Assembly: GCA_001414345.1 (NCBI GenBank)
Contig: LLCB01000600.1
Location: 1-17,990 of the forward strand
Source: Hymenoscyphus infarciens
Taxonomy: Eukaryota; Ascomycota; Leotiomycetes; Helotiales; Helotiaceae
Length of the DNA stretch: 17,990 bases
Direction: 5' to 3'
A program made the position numbers and the translations under genes. Below are positions 8,343 through 17,437 of the stretch, piece after piece. The notes below the pieces were generated by a model. That model was not told the origin of the DNA. It did no database searches and worked only from the letters and a program-made list of their open reading frames with translations. Within the stretch, counting starts at the first letter, position 1. Each line of letters opens with the position of its first letter.

Positions 8343-9509
8343 TTACTTGTGCTTCAAATCATCGTCATTTGCCATTCTTTCCTCCTCTTTTCCGCGCGTC
8401 CTCTCTCTCCGCTCCTTTCTGCCATTCGCACACGCTTCCACTTCCAATTTTTCTCCCACACTGAGACGACCACTCAGACTGTTCACGTCTGTTAGACTGA
8501 CATCATATCCTTCAAAAGTCCTGGCTCTTTCCGCAGTGTACCCAGTGTACACAATTGGTTTACAGGCGCCTTCAAAGTGCCTTTTCAGCTTTTCATAGAT
8601 TGAGACATTGTTGACTCTTCTTCGTTCGCTGCTTGAGTAAGCAAAAACGTTTTCATCTTCCGAGTCAGAAAGTTCGAATGGGATTTGTAGTTTATTGGAA
8701 GGGCAGACTTTTGAATAACGATCCATACGTTCTTCTACTCTTCGCTGTACCATCAGCTGTCGTTCTTGGAGGTTCTCGAACTTTCTCTTTTGCTCTGGTG
8801 TGAGGTGCACCAAGTTGAAAGGAGACTTACCGTTGATAGCAACTCTCAGGCGATCCTCCTTGATTTTCTCACGCATGGCTTCTGAGCTAGATTGGGTTCT
8901 GGGGTCGTACTTGCTCTCCCCGGGGAAAAAACTGCTTCTTGGAGCGTTGAAAGCGACGAGTAGCGATTCTCCACGGTAGACAGCCAGTATCTTTTCTTCG
9001 GTTATGACAGCTTTGATTTGCTCGCGAAGATTCTCGATTCGTCGACAAGCGCGTTGGAATTCATCTCGTCGTCTTTGAATGATCTGTTTTTGGGATTCAC
9101 TCCATTCCCGTTCTCCCAAAGTAGCAGTGGCCCTCTTCTCATCAAAGACTATATCCCACAAGTTTGCTCGGAGATGTTCAATCTCAGCTTCCGCTTTCGT
9201 GGAAGTTTTTTCTGCTTCAACTAGGCTTTTCGTCCAGCTCTCTAGGTTTTCCTGGGTTTCCGTGCCGTTTTGGATGCCACGGTGAGTGTTGGCGACGACT
9301 TCAACGAAAGTTCTTTCAGTCCGGTAGGCTTGGCTACATGCTTCGAGTAGTAAAGCCTTGTGGGTGCGGTCCCATGAGTCGTGTAAGTTGAGTTGAAGTA
9401 TAGTCTCGATGATGGCGATTTTTTCGGTGAGCTCGATGGTTCGGATGGTGGATGCTATACCGGCGGTTGTTTCGTCCCACGGCCTCGGTATGATTATGGG
9501 CCCTGCCAT
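8343..9509 (-). CDS. Fungal-specific coiled-coil protein of unknown function
   Basis: A single uninterrupted 388-residue frame starts at an ATG in good context (aaccATGG). I do not recognise a family. The protein is highly charged and mostly helical in appearance: residues ~85-175 and ~205-265 are rich in Glu, Lys, Arg and Gln with heptad-like spacing and probably form coiled coils. An acidic patch, LSDSEDE (280-286), precedes a Ser/Arg stretch, and the C-terminus (363-388) is very basic then acidic. There is no signal peptide, membrane helix or catalytic motif. It is convergent with the Sds3-like gene and divergent from the SET relic, with a heat shock element 335 bp upstream of its start. 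A GTAAGT string inside it (plus-strand 8825-8830) is judged coding. It is likely a lineage-restricted gene; the frame length and composition make it credible. Confidence 0.7.
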   Translation of the reverse strand: MAGPIIIPRPWDETTAGIASTIRTIELTEKIAIIETILQLNLHDSWDRTHKALLLEACSQAYRTERTFVEVVANTHRGIQNGTETQENLESWTKSLVEAEKTSTKAEAEIEHLRANLWDIVFDEKRATATLGEREWSESQKQIIQRRRDEFQRACRRIENLREQIKAVITEEKILAVYRGESLLVAFNAPRSSFFPGESKYDPRTQSSSEAMREKIKEDRLRVAINGKSPFNLVHLTPEQKRKFENLQERQLMVQRRVEERMDRYSKVCPSNKLQIPFELSDSEDENVFAYSSSERRRVNNVSIYEKLKRHFEGACKPIVYTGYTAERARTFEGYDVSLTDVNSLSGRLSVGEKLEVEACANGRKERRERTRGKEEERMANDDDLKHK

Positions 9510-9843
9510 GGTTTCTGTTGTGGAAATTCTCTCCAGATGGCTTGGTATTTTGTAGTTTTAATGTGTTGCAGTTGCGATTGCGATGATGGTATCTGGGCAA
9601 GAAGGTGTATTTTAATTCCGAGGCTTCATCGCGGGTCGTGAAGCTGTTCGTTCCAGTAGCTTTCTTGTTCTTGCTTGATTGTCCAACCGTAGGTGAATCA
9701 GTAGCGAGTTTGAAACAATGCCATCCTCTCCAGAACAAAGGTGGACCTGGACTTTATTCACTAATTATAATATTGACCAACCGCGTTACCATTTGATAGT
9801 TATCATTTAGCGGGGATCTCGAGTAATGAAATTAATTAGCTCT

Positions 9844-9858
9844 GGAACGTTCCAGAAG
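9844..9858. promoter_or_regulatory. Three-unit heat shock element
   Basis: The string gGAAcgTTCcaGAAg is three contiguous alternating nGAAn units, the canonical binding site of the Hsf1 trimer. It lies within a perfect 16-bp palindrome (9841-9856). It is 335 bp upstream of the minus-strand orphan gene and 626 bp upstream of the SET relic, so it could serve either. Confidence 0.55.
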
Positions 9859-10425
9859 TATAGAGTATAGCAACTTATCCTGATAACCTTGCTCTAATTT
9901 GATTATTATAGAAAGTTCAAAATAATAAAACTAGATGAATATAGTATAGTGAATAACTTATAGTGAATTCTGAGCATGTTTAGATAAAATTGGAAGAAAG
10001 TGTACCAGACCTAAAGAGAAGGAAAATGTTTTCGAGCTTTTCGCCAGATTCCAAAGAAAAGGAGCGTTTATTCAAATACCTAATCAATATCCAAATCTTA
10101 AAATGAATTGACAGTTGTTTGATTCTAAACTAGTTAAGTTAGTTATTCAAGACTGTCTCGTATAACTTTGTTATTCGCTATACGATGGGACGAACTCCCA
10201 CTATATATGATTATCCAATAATGTCTCTCTCTTCCAATGTTCAAAGCAACGAGTAGTGTGAGGTTTTCGGTAAATTACCATAAGATGTAGTGTAAGTCTG
10301 CAAGGCGTCTCCTAGCCCAGGTAATTGCATTTCACCTCCCATTACCCTAGATTGCTGATCATGGGTACTTAATTTCTCTGTTAGCCAACGCAAACGCAAA
10401 CGACAAATCACCCACTGATAGTGAC

Positions 10426-10433
10426 TATAAATA
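10426..10433 (+). promoter_or_regulatory. TATA-like box of the SET relic
   Basis: The sequence tataaata lies ~50 bp before the ATG at 10484 and is followed by a C/T-rich leader, the usual arrangement in fungal promoters. It suggests that promoter parts survive although the coding sequence is broken. Confidence 0.45.
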
Positions 10434-11177
10434 TGCTCACCTCCCCCTCAACTTCATAACCAACTTTTGTATTTCCTCAAATCATGGCAAACGGGCCGGA
10501 AGCAACAGTCCGAGATTCGGCTGGAAAGGGTCTCGGCGTATTTGCGAAGGCGACTATCCCCCGTGGCACTCACGTCCTTACATATTCTACGTGAAAATGC
10601 CGATGCAAACGAGATTGTAAGAGCTTTCGAAGGCTTTACATCAGACCAAAAGAATTCATACCGCGTGTTATCTGGATAGGCGTCCGATATTTTCGGACGA
10701 GATACAGATCGTGGGGTAGGGCAGGCCTGGGAAAATATCCCGGACTTGCATCGAAAAGTGCTTTCGATTTATGCCGCGAATGCTTTCAGTGAAGGGGTAT
10801 GTTTCCTTGGATCTCGCATTAACCATTCATGTATTCCAAACCTCAATTTTGTCTACAATACAAATCTGGAGAAGGGAACTTTCCACGCAGTACGCGATAT
10901 TCAGGCGGGTGAGCAGCTTTTCATTATGTATAATAGTCGCACTGGCACCCATCGTACTAGAAGCCAACGCCAGATTGGATTAGAGAATTGGGGTTTTCTC
11001 GGTGCGTGTGCAGCGTGCGAAAACACTACAGAAGGAAACTACGGGGAGCTGAAGCAGGCCCAGCTTTTCGATCTTGACCAAGAGCTCGTGATGAATTCTC
11101 GTTTGTGTGGGGAGGAAATGTGGGAGAAGTGCTTAAAGGCGGCTCAAAGAATGGCTGCTATCCAAAAGTCTGAGGGT

Positions 11178-11565
11178 TCTGAGCCTGCACTTCGATATAG
11201 GACGAGCTTTTTTCCTAACTTTCTGTATTTGGCAGGAACCAGGCTCCCCGAAAGCTAGTTCAGTAGGCTTCTTACAAGTGTAGGGGCCATGCTATACTAG
11301 CTCTAGAGGGCAAAAAACCTCCAAAGGAGCCTGTGACTGTCCTAGGACCTTACTAGGTGTGCGTCCAGAGTGGACTGTACTAACTAAAATATGGACAGGA
11401 TGTGATACAAAAAGCATTTCCAATGCTGAAACCAAGTGGTATACCAGGAACGGTGGGTGGGAGAAAAAGAGAGTCCAAGAAGTGCGAAAAGGCATGAGAG
11501 TTGAAGAGGGGGCCAGAGGCCCCTTATATACCCTCTGTTTGTGCTCAGACCACCACGCAATTCCA
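11178..11565. mobile_element. ~390-bp insertion in the SET relic, non-autonomous element suspected
   Basis: The native reading goes from KSEG directly to LGRDFGLS in related proteins, so about 390 bp between them are foreign. The borders are approximate. Near the left border is ggttctgagc (11175-11184); near the right border, read on the minus strand, is ggtctgagca, a possible imperfect terminal inverted repeat. Inside are aggggcc (11282-11288) inverted against ggcccct (~11517-11523) and a gtcctaggac palindrome (11339-11348). I find no clear target-site duplication and no transposase. A short MITE-like element is the leading idea; a decayed intron or local rearrangement are alternatives. Confidence 0.45.
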
Positions 11566-11591
11566 ATGCTGGGTCGCGATTTTGGGCTATC

Positions 11592-11641
11592 GTAAGTACA
11601 GAACTTTTTCCACAAGTAGTAATGTACTGACATTTATAGAG
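11592..11641 (+). other. Native intron of the SET relic
   Basis: Donor GTAAGT, branch tactgac (~11625-11631) and acceptor ...ATAGAG, using the second AG, give a 50-nt intron. Joining ctatc to ttatcat gives Gly-Leu-Ser-Tyr-His-Asp in frame. Its intact signals show the relic was once a spliced gene. Confidence 0.7.
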
Positions 11642-11861
11642 TTATCATGACGCTGCTGGGTATTGCGTGAAGTTGAACAAAAAAAGGCTAGCGGTCTTAT
11701 TCGCTGAGAAAGAGCTAGATGTTGACCGTTACTGCGTTGGAGAAGACCACCCAAATTATGAGAGGGAGCTTGAAAATCTGAACCGAATGAAAGCGGCAGA
11801 GGGCAGCCCAGAGGCATTAGATGAGCCCATGGTCAAAGCTGTTCCACACGCTTTCTCTTGA

Positions 11862-12277
11862 GATCAATACTCAGTAATGTAGGTGAGCTATGTCAGGGAT
11901 GGGCGTTCTGATTTGATATAGCCTTCTTGGGATTGTGGGATTGAAGAAGAATAGGGTTGAACTCAGGTTGATGAAACATAACATCGGTATTTTGGACCTG
12001 TCATGCCCGATTTATCGAAGGATCAAATTGAAGATAGAAAAAGTGCAATTACCTTCCATATGCACAACATTCCTCTGTCTCTTAACACTTTTTCTACACT
12101 TCGCCAAAGGTCCACCTAATATATCTCTCATGGCAGCATATCATAGATCACGAAAACTTACCGTCATATGTAAGGACCATGCGCCATTTTGTGTAGGAAT
12201 ATAGTTTATTAAATATGAGAAAGCTCGCCTAAAAAGGACAAAAGGGGCGTCGGTGAACGCACCCGAGAGCACGAGAA
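11862..12277. other. Convergent spacer, nothing recognised
   Basis: This lies between the end of the SET relic and the end of the next minus-strand gene. The short frames present lack any family feature. Confidence 0.5.
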
Positions 12278-13407
12278 TCAATCATACTTGACTTGACTTT
12301 CTGCTTCCGCATCATCGGGATTGATTCCACTGCTTTTCATTAGCATGATTCGTCCTGGTCTTGAACACAATAGAAAGGTAAAAGTAGACTTCACTTACTC
12401 CTTTCGCTAGTAGGCGTATTCTCACTGTTCTCAGTGTATTGCTTCCAATTACCAGCAACAGCTTTCTGGAACTCCTCAAACCCCGCTGGCTTTTCCAAAC
12501 GCGAGTCTTGCTCTACCAACCATAGTCCGATAGAGGCATAGTAGTCCTTGCGGTGTAGGAAAAAGAACTGCGTTTGCTCCGAGGTATAATCCGTACTTCT
12601 TGGAGGCGAGCGGTACAGGATAGCTCTCTCAAATTCGGCTTTCATAGATTCCGTCAAGGTGGCGTAGATTTTGGCCAAAGACTCGGGGGACGGGGTGGAA
12701 ATGGTTTGTCGACGCGCTCCGGCGAACTTGATGTTGAACAGGAGGTCTGGCCAAGTGCGGCGAAGGCTTTCGCGGACGTCTGTTTTCGTGATTGTACTTT
12801 GGGCTTCGATGTATGACTGGAAAGCTACGATGCGATTCTGACGTGAAGTGTATCTTGCTTTACAATCTTTGAAATCCTTCTTGGTTTTATCGATTTCTGG
12901 TAAGCGAGCGTCGATGCCTGGTCTGACTTTGGGCAATGGTTCTCCGGTGCACTCTAAGAAGAGAGATTCTAGTGTTGTATAATATTTTGAAGCAACAGCC
13001 ATGTCATCGTAAACTGTAGCGGCACGATCTGAATCCAGGATTGTCTGGATCAGCTCAGTAGCTTCGTCTTGTTGTTTTAAAATTGTTCCCAGTTTGCTGA
13101 GTCGCTTTGCCTGCATAGCGAGCTGCCATGCATAGTCACGAAGTTCCATTTCATATTCTTTCGTCAGTATGTTGTTTCGATAAACGTAATGCACTAGCTC
13201 CGCGATATTCTGAAGTTGGAGTTGTGCAATACCAATTTTCATGCGTGCAACCGAGTCATCCCAAGGGATGGCATCCTCGGAGCCTTGCCTAGGGGCAGAT
13301 GGGGGAGCAAAGGCGTAGTCGCTAACTGCCATCATGATCAGTCGATTTGGTTTTTGATGTGGGAGGGATTCCAAAATCTGTCTTAGGGATCGAGTAAACG
13401 AGGCCAT
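12278..13407 (-). CDS. Fungal-specific helical protein of unknown function
   Basis: The main exon is 12399-13407. I favour the ATG at 13407 (agcATGGCC, strong context) over an in-frame one at 13443 in poor context beside a T run. Unspliced, the frame stops at 12391. However, a GTAAGT donor straddles that stop, and removing 12355-12398 (44 nt, acceptor CCAG) opens a 25-residue hydrophilic tail ending DDAEAESQVKYD and stopping at 12278, giving 361 residues. The branch site is weak, so the 12391 end remains possible. No known domain is recognised: residues from WDDSVARMKI onward are mostly helical and charged, with aromatic-rich patches (FFFLHRKDYYASIGLWLVEQ) near the C-terminus and no membrane helix or signal peptide. 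It is probably lineage-restricted. Confidence 0.65.
12355..12398 (-). other. Probable last intron of the minus-strand orphan gene
   Basis: On the minus strand this runs from GTAAGT to CCAG, 44 nt. Splicing replaces an immediate stop with a 25-residue open tail of coding-like composition. The short length and the absence of a clear branch site are the weak points. Confidence 0.5.
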
Positions 13408-14507
13408 GCTTAAGTAGGCCAAAATTCGACGGAAAAAAAACATTCACTGAGTAAATGATAATAAACTCCTCAAAGAGTTATGTAAAGGATTCAAGTCACG
13501 AGAAGGCATTCACTTTCATAAAATCAATCAGAATAAGAAGCAAATTTAGGTGTTGTGTGATTCTCCCCCCCAAAGAGGTGGAGAGCTCAATAATCCAAGT
13601 CTCGTGAATCAAACAACGGTCGCTCGACACGTGAGAATTATGTGACAAGTATGTTTGTCTTGGACTTTTATTCTCATCTAATACTTACAAGAGCTTCTGA
13701 ATATAATCCAAGGGCTTCAAACAAAACTTCCATAGCGATTAGATATATATGTCGAGGTGTTGAATCAATTTGCGAACTCTTGCTACGCGAATGGGCTATT
13801 CCACACTTAGACAAGCGTGGCTTTGGTCACATATTCTTATGGTTCAAAATAGCTACGATTTCGTCCAGTAGTTATCATCTGACCGTAGCCTTAGACATAA
13901 ACATGGATTACATATTGAGTAAGAGCTTGAGAGATCTTGTCACCGTTCAGTGTACACTCCAATAACAAAATTCTAGGAGGAAACAGTTATCTAGCAACTT
14001 TCCAGAAAGATAAAGAATGAATGAGTCTCGTACTGCATTGCGAGAACATGTGACCTTGTCTAGAACCGTTTTGTTGTACATCGCACCACTTTTAAAGTAG
14101 TTCTACTACTACTCAAAAAATGAAAAAGTCACATGCTCGGTGAACTTCAATGTCCAATCGAGTAGCGTCTCCCAGCTCTCTTGGTGCATCTTTATTCGGT
14201 AAGTATTGCCAGTCATCATTCAGCCTACTCCGAAATAATATCAACCAGATAACATTTTCTGAAGTAACTCGGAGAAATTTGATAAGAGGGTTGGAAATAC
14301 AGCAAACGATAAACGGCAAGGATTCTTGAGTATAATCCTTAGTTTGGGCAAGTAGCATGTTGTATTTCATTATTCTTGTCCTTGGGAATAATATCTTGAA
14401 TCAAGTGTTAGCTAAAAGGATGGCTGGACCTCTTGCTTTTTAGAACCACTGTTTCACACCGAGCCCAACACATCTCTCTACACTATGAATAAAATTTGAA
14501 ATCCCCT
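13408..14507. other. Intergenic spacer, nothing recognised
   Basis: It contains a CACGTG hexamer (13628-13633) about 220 bp upstream of the minus-strand gene ending at 12278. Open frames at 13642-13965 (plus) and 14113-14370 (minus) have no family features and poor start contexts. Confidence 0.5.
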
Positions 14508-15659
14508 CTATGGAAGAGTATACCCATACCTCAAAGCATCAGCGCGCCTACTACCACCCCTAACGTGTCCTCTGCCACCCCCTACATATGTCATTATACT
14601 CTCTTTCTCATCTCCCACAACACTCTCCACAATAGTAACTTTACTCTCATTCCCATGCTTCCCCTTACTCTCCCCAAAAATACTCCCAAGCTTAGGTCCA
14701 GCATACTGTTCCTTCAAACTCGAATACCCCCTCAACATCTCATGATCCTTGGATTTACCCGACAGCGCCCTCAGTCTCCCCTTTTCCTTCACGCTCTCCC
14801 CATCCCCATCTATCTTCTTCTCCGGACAAAACCTCCGTCGAGTTTTCTCTGGGATCACCCAGTTCTCCGCCTTCCTAACTCCCTCCTTCTTCGCCATCCC
14901 GTGATGGAAAAGTGCCAATGGGAGAACTTGATCTTCCCAAGAGTAAGTCTCTGATAACTTCAAGATCTCGCGATGGAATCTGAGGACTGCGGATAGGAGA
15001 GAGGGGTGGGTTTGTGAGTACATGATGTGTAGGATTTCGACATATCTTAGGAAGGTGGAAGACCATATCTTATAATCATTCCCGTATTGTATCTTCGTTC
15101 CCGGTTCGGAACTACTCCCCTTCCCCTCCCCATCAAGTAGATTCAAAAGATCAATTGTGGGATACGTTTCACAAATCAGAATGGCGAGGTCCTCCGTCCT
15201 AATCTCGGGAAATTCTTCGCGTAAGTTCTCGAGGTTTGAGCATTTGTTTTCGAAAGTGCCTGGTATTTGCGCTGAGAGTTGGAGGGTGAGAGCTTGGACT
15301 TGAGATTCGAGGAGTGACTGTTCTTGAATGTGTTTTTGCTCGAGGTGGCCGCGTTTGAATTTTTCGAGGTGCAGGTCGCGTTTGAGGAAGGCGATTTCTT
15401 GGTCATGTTGGTGCTGGAGGTGGTGGATGTAGGCTGCTCTTTGTTCTTCGATTGAGGGGAGTTCGGAGTCTTGGAGTTCGAGCTCTGTAATTGTGTCTTG
15501 AGTTTCTTGGTCTGTGGTTTGGATCTGTTGAGTTGGTTCTTGGGTTGAAGGTAAGGCTTTTCTGGGAATTTCAAGTCGTTCTAGTGCCGGTTTCCGGCTT
15601 GGAGAACGGCGTGGGATCGGAGGGGGTGGAGTATCTGGGGGAGCGAGGGAATTTTCCAT
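14508..15659 (-). CDS. Coiled-coil protein with a possible Gag-like domain
   Basis: The first ATG (15659, context aagATGG) gives 383 residues. Residues 1-70 are low-complexity, rich in Pro, Gln, Thr and Glu. Residues ~72-132 form a strong coiled coil (HHLQHQHDQEIAFLKRDLHL and onward). Residues ~145-280 are compact: YGNDYKIWSSTFLRYVEIL, then MYSQTHPSLLSAVLRFH, then WVIPEKTRRRFC. This order resembles, from memory, Gag-like proteins of fungal retroelements, which usually continue into a Cys/His zinc knuckle. Here no knuckle is present and the tail (280-383) is Gly/Lys/Ser-rich. It could be a domesticated or truncated Gag, or an unrelated fungal protein. Near the stop a GTATGG string could allow an alternative 3' splice, which I consider less likely. 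Confidence 0.6.
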   Translation of the reverse strand: MENSLAPPDTPPPPIPRRSPSRKPALERLEIPRKALPSTQEPTQQIQTTDQETQDTITELELQDSELPSIEEQRAAYIHHLQHQHDQEIAFLKRDLHLEKFKRGHLEQKHIQEQSLLESQVQALTLQLSAQIPGTFENKCSNLENLREEFPEIRTEDLAILICETYPTIDLLNLLDGEGKGSSSEPGTKIQYGNDYKIWSSTFLRYVEILHIMYSQTHPSLLSAVLRFHREILKLSETYSWEDQVLPLALFHHGMAKKEGVRKAENWVIPEKTRRRFCPEKKIDGDGESVKEKGRLRALSGKSKDHEMLRGYSSLKEQYAGPKLGSIFGESKGKHGNESKVTIVESVVGDEKESIMTYVGGGRGHVRGGSRRADALRYGYTLP

Positions 15660-16507
15660 CTTGAATCTTAGGAGTGTCTTGTTTTGAGAAACCTGAAGTT
15701 GGTTCTGGCTCGAGTTCAAACAGTTTGGGAAGCTTTCAAACTGGGTAATGTTGAGTTCGCGGTTCTTTGGGAGTTTTGAATTGCGTTAGTGCTAAGTCAT
15801 AGATAGAATAAAGGGAAAGCGGTGATTTGCGGGATAAGATTAAGATAGCAGATAATTCACAGAATCCTGGAAGCTTTGAATATAAAATGGTGTTTGAGAT
15901 GAGTTAGTGATTGGTATTGATGACGTGCCCCGGACTGGAGTTCACAACTCGCACTTACAGTGCGAGTTTTGACCGTCCTTACTTACCTATATACACTCTA
16001 AGTCTTATACATTGGTGCCCTCCGGGTAAGAGGTCGTGTGACTCGTGGCGACATTCACCGTCAATCTCTCTTCAATAAGATTGTGAGAATCCACTCTCCG
16101 TAAAAATATATTATTCTAGAACACCTGGGACAAGGACAAGTCAATCAGCGGAGTACTAACTGACAGGAAGCCATGAGAGATAATCCGTGTTTGAAGTGTT
16201 CTGGTCAGGGTAAGTCTTGCCCTTTTGACCAGGTTATTTTAAGCAGTTAAACCTCCCGTCCCACCCCTCCGATTGTACGCAGAATGAGGCCTTCTGGACT
16301 GGTTACCACCCAACCACCGTAACTATAGCAACTCTTTGAAAACTCAAGGTATAGAGTTGCATCAAGACACTAGCATAACAATATATCACACAATGGAGTA
16401 GAAAACCGGCTGCAGTGAAATACTAGAAGAAAAAACGTCAAATTCGTATGCTGGAACTTCCAACCCGCTAAATCATAATACAATATCCCTACATCTAAGC
16501 CAATTGC
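15660..16507. other. Intergenic spacer with one hairpin
   Basis: This lies between the 5' end of the coiled-coil gene and the 3' end of the CmcJ/NvfI-like gene, both on the minus strand. A hairpin at 15946-15968 is listed separately. No further gene is seen. Confidence 0.5.
15946..15968. repeat. Perfect inverted repeat, 10-bp arms
   Basis: Arms aactcgcact and agtgcgagtt flank the 3-nt loop tac. It lies ~290 bp upstream of the coiled-coil gene start. There is no T run to suggest a terminator. It may be a MITE tip, a dyad binding site or chance. Confidence 0.8.
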
Positions 16508-17437
16508 TCATGGGCCAAACACCAAAGTTCTCACTTCAATGCTGTCTCTGCCTACAGCACCTTCGGGCGTGCGAGGATCACTAAAAGCTGTGTGAGGCAC
16601 TCTGCCACCTTGAACCTCACTTCCTGGCTTCAAAGCCTCACTGTCAAAACATTCCAAAAACAATCTCTCATTGTTCCCCATTCCAGAAAGGTAATGCCAT
16701 TTCTGACCCTCGTTATATCTGATGCCAGCGATTTCCCCAGTTCGATCCGGATATCGGTGCTCGATGGGAATGAGGTCTTCGTCTTTTAAAGTAGAGGAGG
16801 ACGCAAATCCGAGTGGGTTCGATTGAACCGGACCGTTTAGAGGACGCCAGATATTGATGATTCGATATCGGCCTTGGAGAAGCTTTTCTGCCTCTTCAGG
16901 AGCATGGCGGACAACTCGCTGGGGAGCTGAGGTTTTAGTTTGATCAATATGGACTCGAGTGACCGGTGCCCGGTTGGCACCAGGAGTCGAACGACGAATG
17001 GTGTGGTCGAAGAAGAGAACTCTGTTGCTGCCGGGAATATTGTCCAGGATCAATTTCTCCAGCTCGGGATAGTAGTTTTTCTCAATGGACTTGTCATCCA
17101 CAAACTCTTTCTCTGCCGACTCGGGGACGTTAGAAACGACTTTGAAAGCGTCTTTATCTAGGGTGTACTCGTCTTCGTGGCCGCGGATGTCCTTGATTGG
17201 AACCTTTATATCGAAATCTCTGTAGTTTCGCTGGGGTTGACCCTCTGGAGGGGCTTCGACGTAGTTGAACGGGACAGCTCCATCCTCGGGAGGCTGGAAA
17301 TAGTTTAATGTGACAATTGTATCACCGCGGGGAATATAAGAGCTGTCATTGGCTTGTGTAGCTGTCTCTATTTCCGGCTGTTTTGGCTGGGAGAGGAGAT
17401 GAGCCGGAGTGGCGGAGAACGTTGCTGCGGTTGCCAT
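16508..17437 (-). CDS. CmcJ/NvfI-like oxidoreductase (AsaB-type hydroxylase/desaturase family)
   Basis: This is a single-exon, 309-residue protein of the fungal family named after CmcJ, NvfI and AsaB, whose studied members are iron-dependent oxygenases or isomerases of secondary metabolism. Family blocks in order: FDHTIRR (143-149), VHIDQT (162-167), INIWRPLNGPV (194-204), WHYLSGM (247-253), ECFDSE (262-267), VPHTAF (280-285) and a closing SIEVRTLVFG (299-308). His163, Asp165 and His282 fit a 2-His-1-carboxylate iron site and Arg303 a co-substrate contact; these roles are inferred. Residues 1-37 are a low-complexity leader without a clear signal peptide. The ATG at 17437 is the first in frame. 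A long TATA-rich run lies ~175 bp upstream, and a CAACA-rich leader sits between. The gene looks intact. No synthase neighbour is present in the window, so its substrate is unknown. Confidence 0.85.
   Translation of the reverse strand: MATAATFSATPAHLLSQPKQPEIETATQANDSSYIPRGDTIVTLNYFQPPEDGAVPFNYVEAPPEGQPQRNYRDFDIKVPIKDIRGHEDEYTLDKDAFKVVSNVPESAEKEFVDDKSIEKNYYPELEKLILDNIPGSNRVLFFDHTIRRSTPGANRAPVTRVHIDQTKTSAPQRVVRHAPEEAEKLLQGRYRIINIWRPLNGPVQSNPLGFASSSTLKDEDLIPIEHRYPDRTGEIAGIRYNEGQKWHYLSGMGNNERLFLECFDSEALKPGSEVQGGRVPHTAFSDPRTPEGAVGRDSIEVRTLVFGP

Larger units (their letters stand above)
9510..10483. other. Divergent promoter region
   Basis: This spacer separates the minus-strand orphan gene from the plus-strand SET relic. 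It holds a heat shock element (9844-9858) and a TATA-like box (10426-10433). The middle, ~9880-10130, is AT-rich with short repeats of tatagtgaat. No gene is seen. Confidence 0.6.
10484..11861 (+). pseudogene. SET-domain (SMYD-like) protein relic with an insertion
   Basis: SET proteins (PF00856) methylate lysines; this is the fungal SMYD-like type with a split SET domain. From the ATG at 10484 the frame reads VRDSAGKGLGVFAKATIPRG, the SET start, then hits TGA at 10592-10594. The continuation (ENADANEIVRAFEGF) is in the next frame, so a small indel lies at ~10566-10594. A TAG at 10677-10679, from a likely CAG, interrupts it again. The SET core follows: NHSCIPN (10821-10841), HAVRDIQAGEQLFIMY (to ~10932). 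The cysteine-rich tail reads GFLGACAACE where family members have a Cys for the second Gly (11001-11003), so one zinc ligand is lost. After RMAAIQKSEG (to 11177) coding stops making sense until LGRDFGLS (~11569), which splices through a 50-nt intron into YHDAAGYC. The end, at 11861, follows ELDVDRYCVGEDHPNY. Confidence 0.8.

Noticed and set aside
8825..8830. GTAAGT donor inside the minus-strand orphan gene
   Set aside because: There is no acceptor with a branch site at a reasonable distance, and the frame continues with coding-like composition.
11292..11633. 113-codon minus-strand frame in the SET insertion
   Set aside because: It crosses the insertion border and the native intron, shows no transposase motif and is probably a chance frame.
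8343..13407. The two minus-strand orphan genes (8343-9509 and 12278-13407) as tandem paralogues
   Set aside because: Both are helical and of similar size, but I could not align any block convincingly by eye.
13642..14370. Open frames at 13642-13965 (plus) and 14113-14370 (minus)
   Set aside because: They have weak starts and no recognisable motifs; they are not supported as genes.
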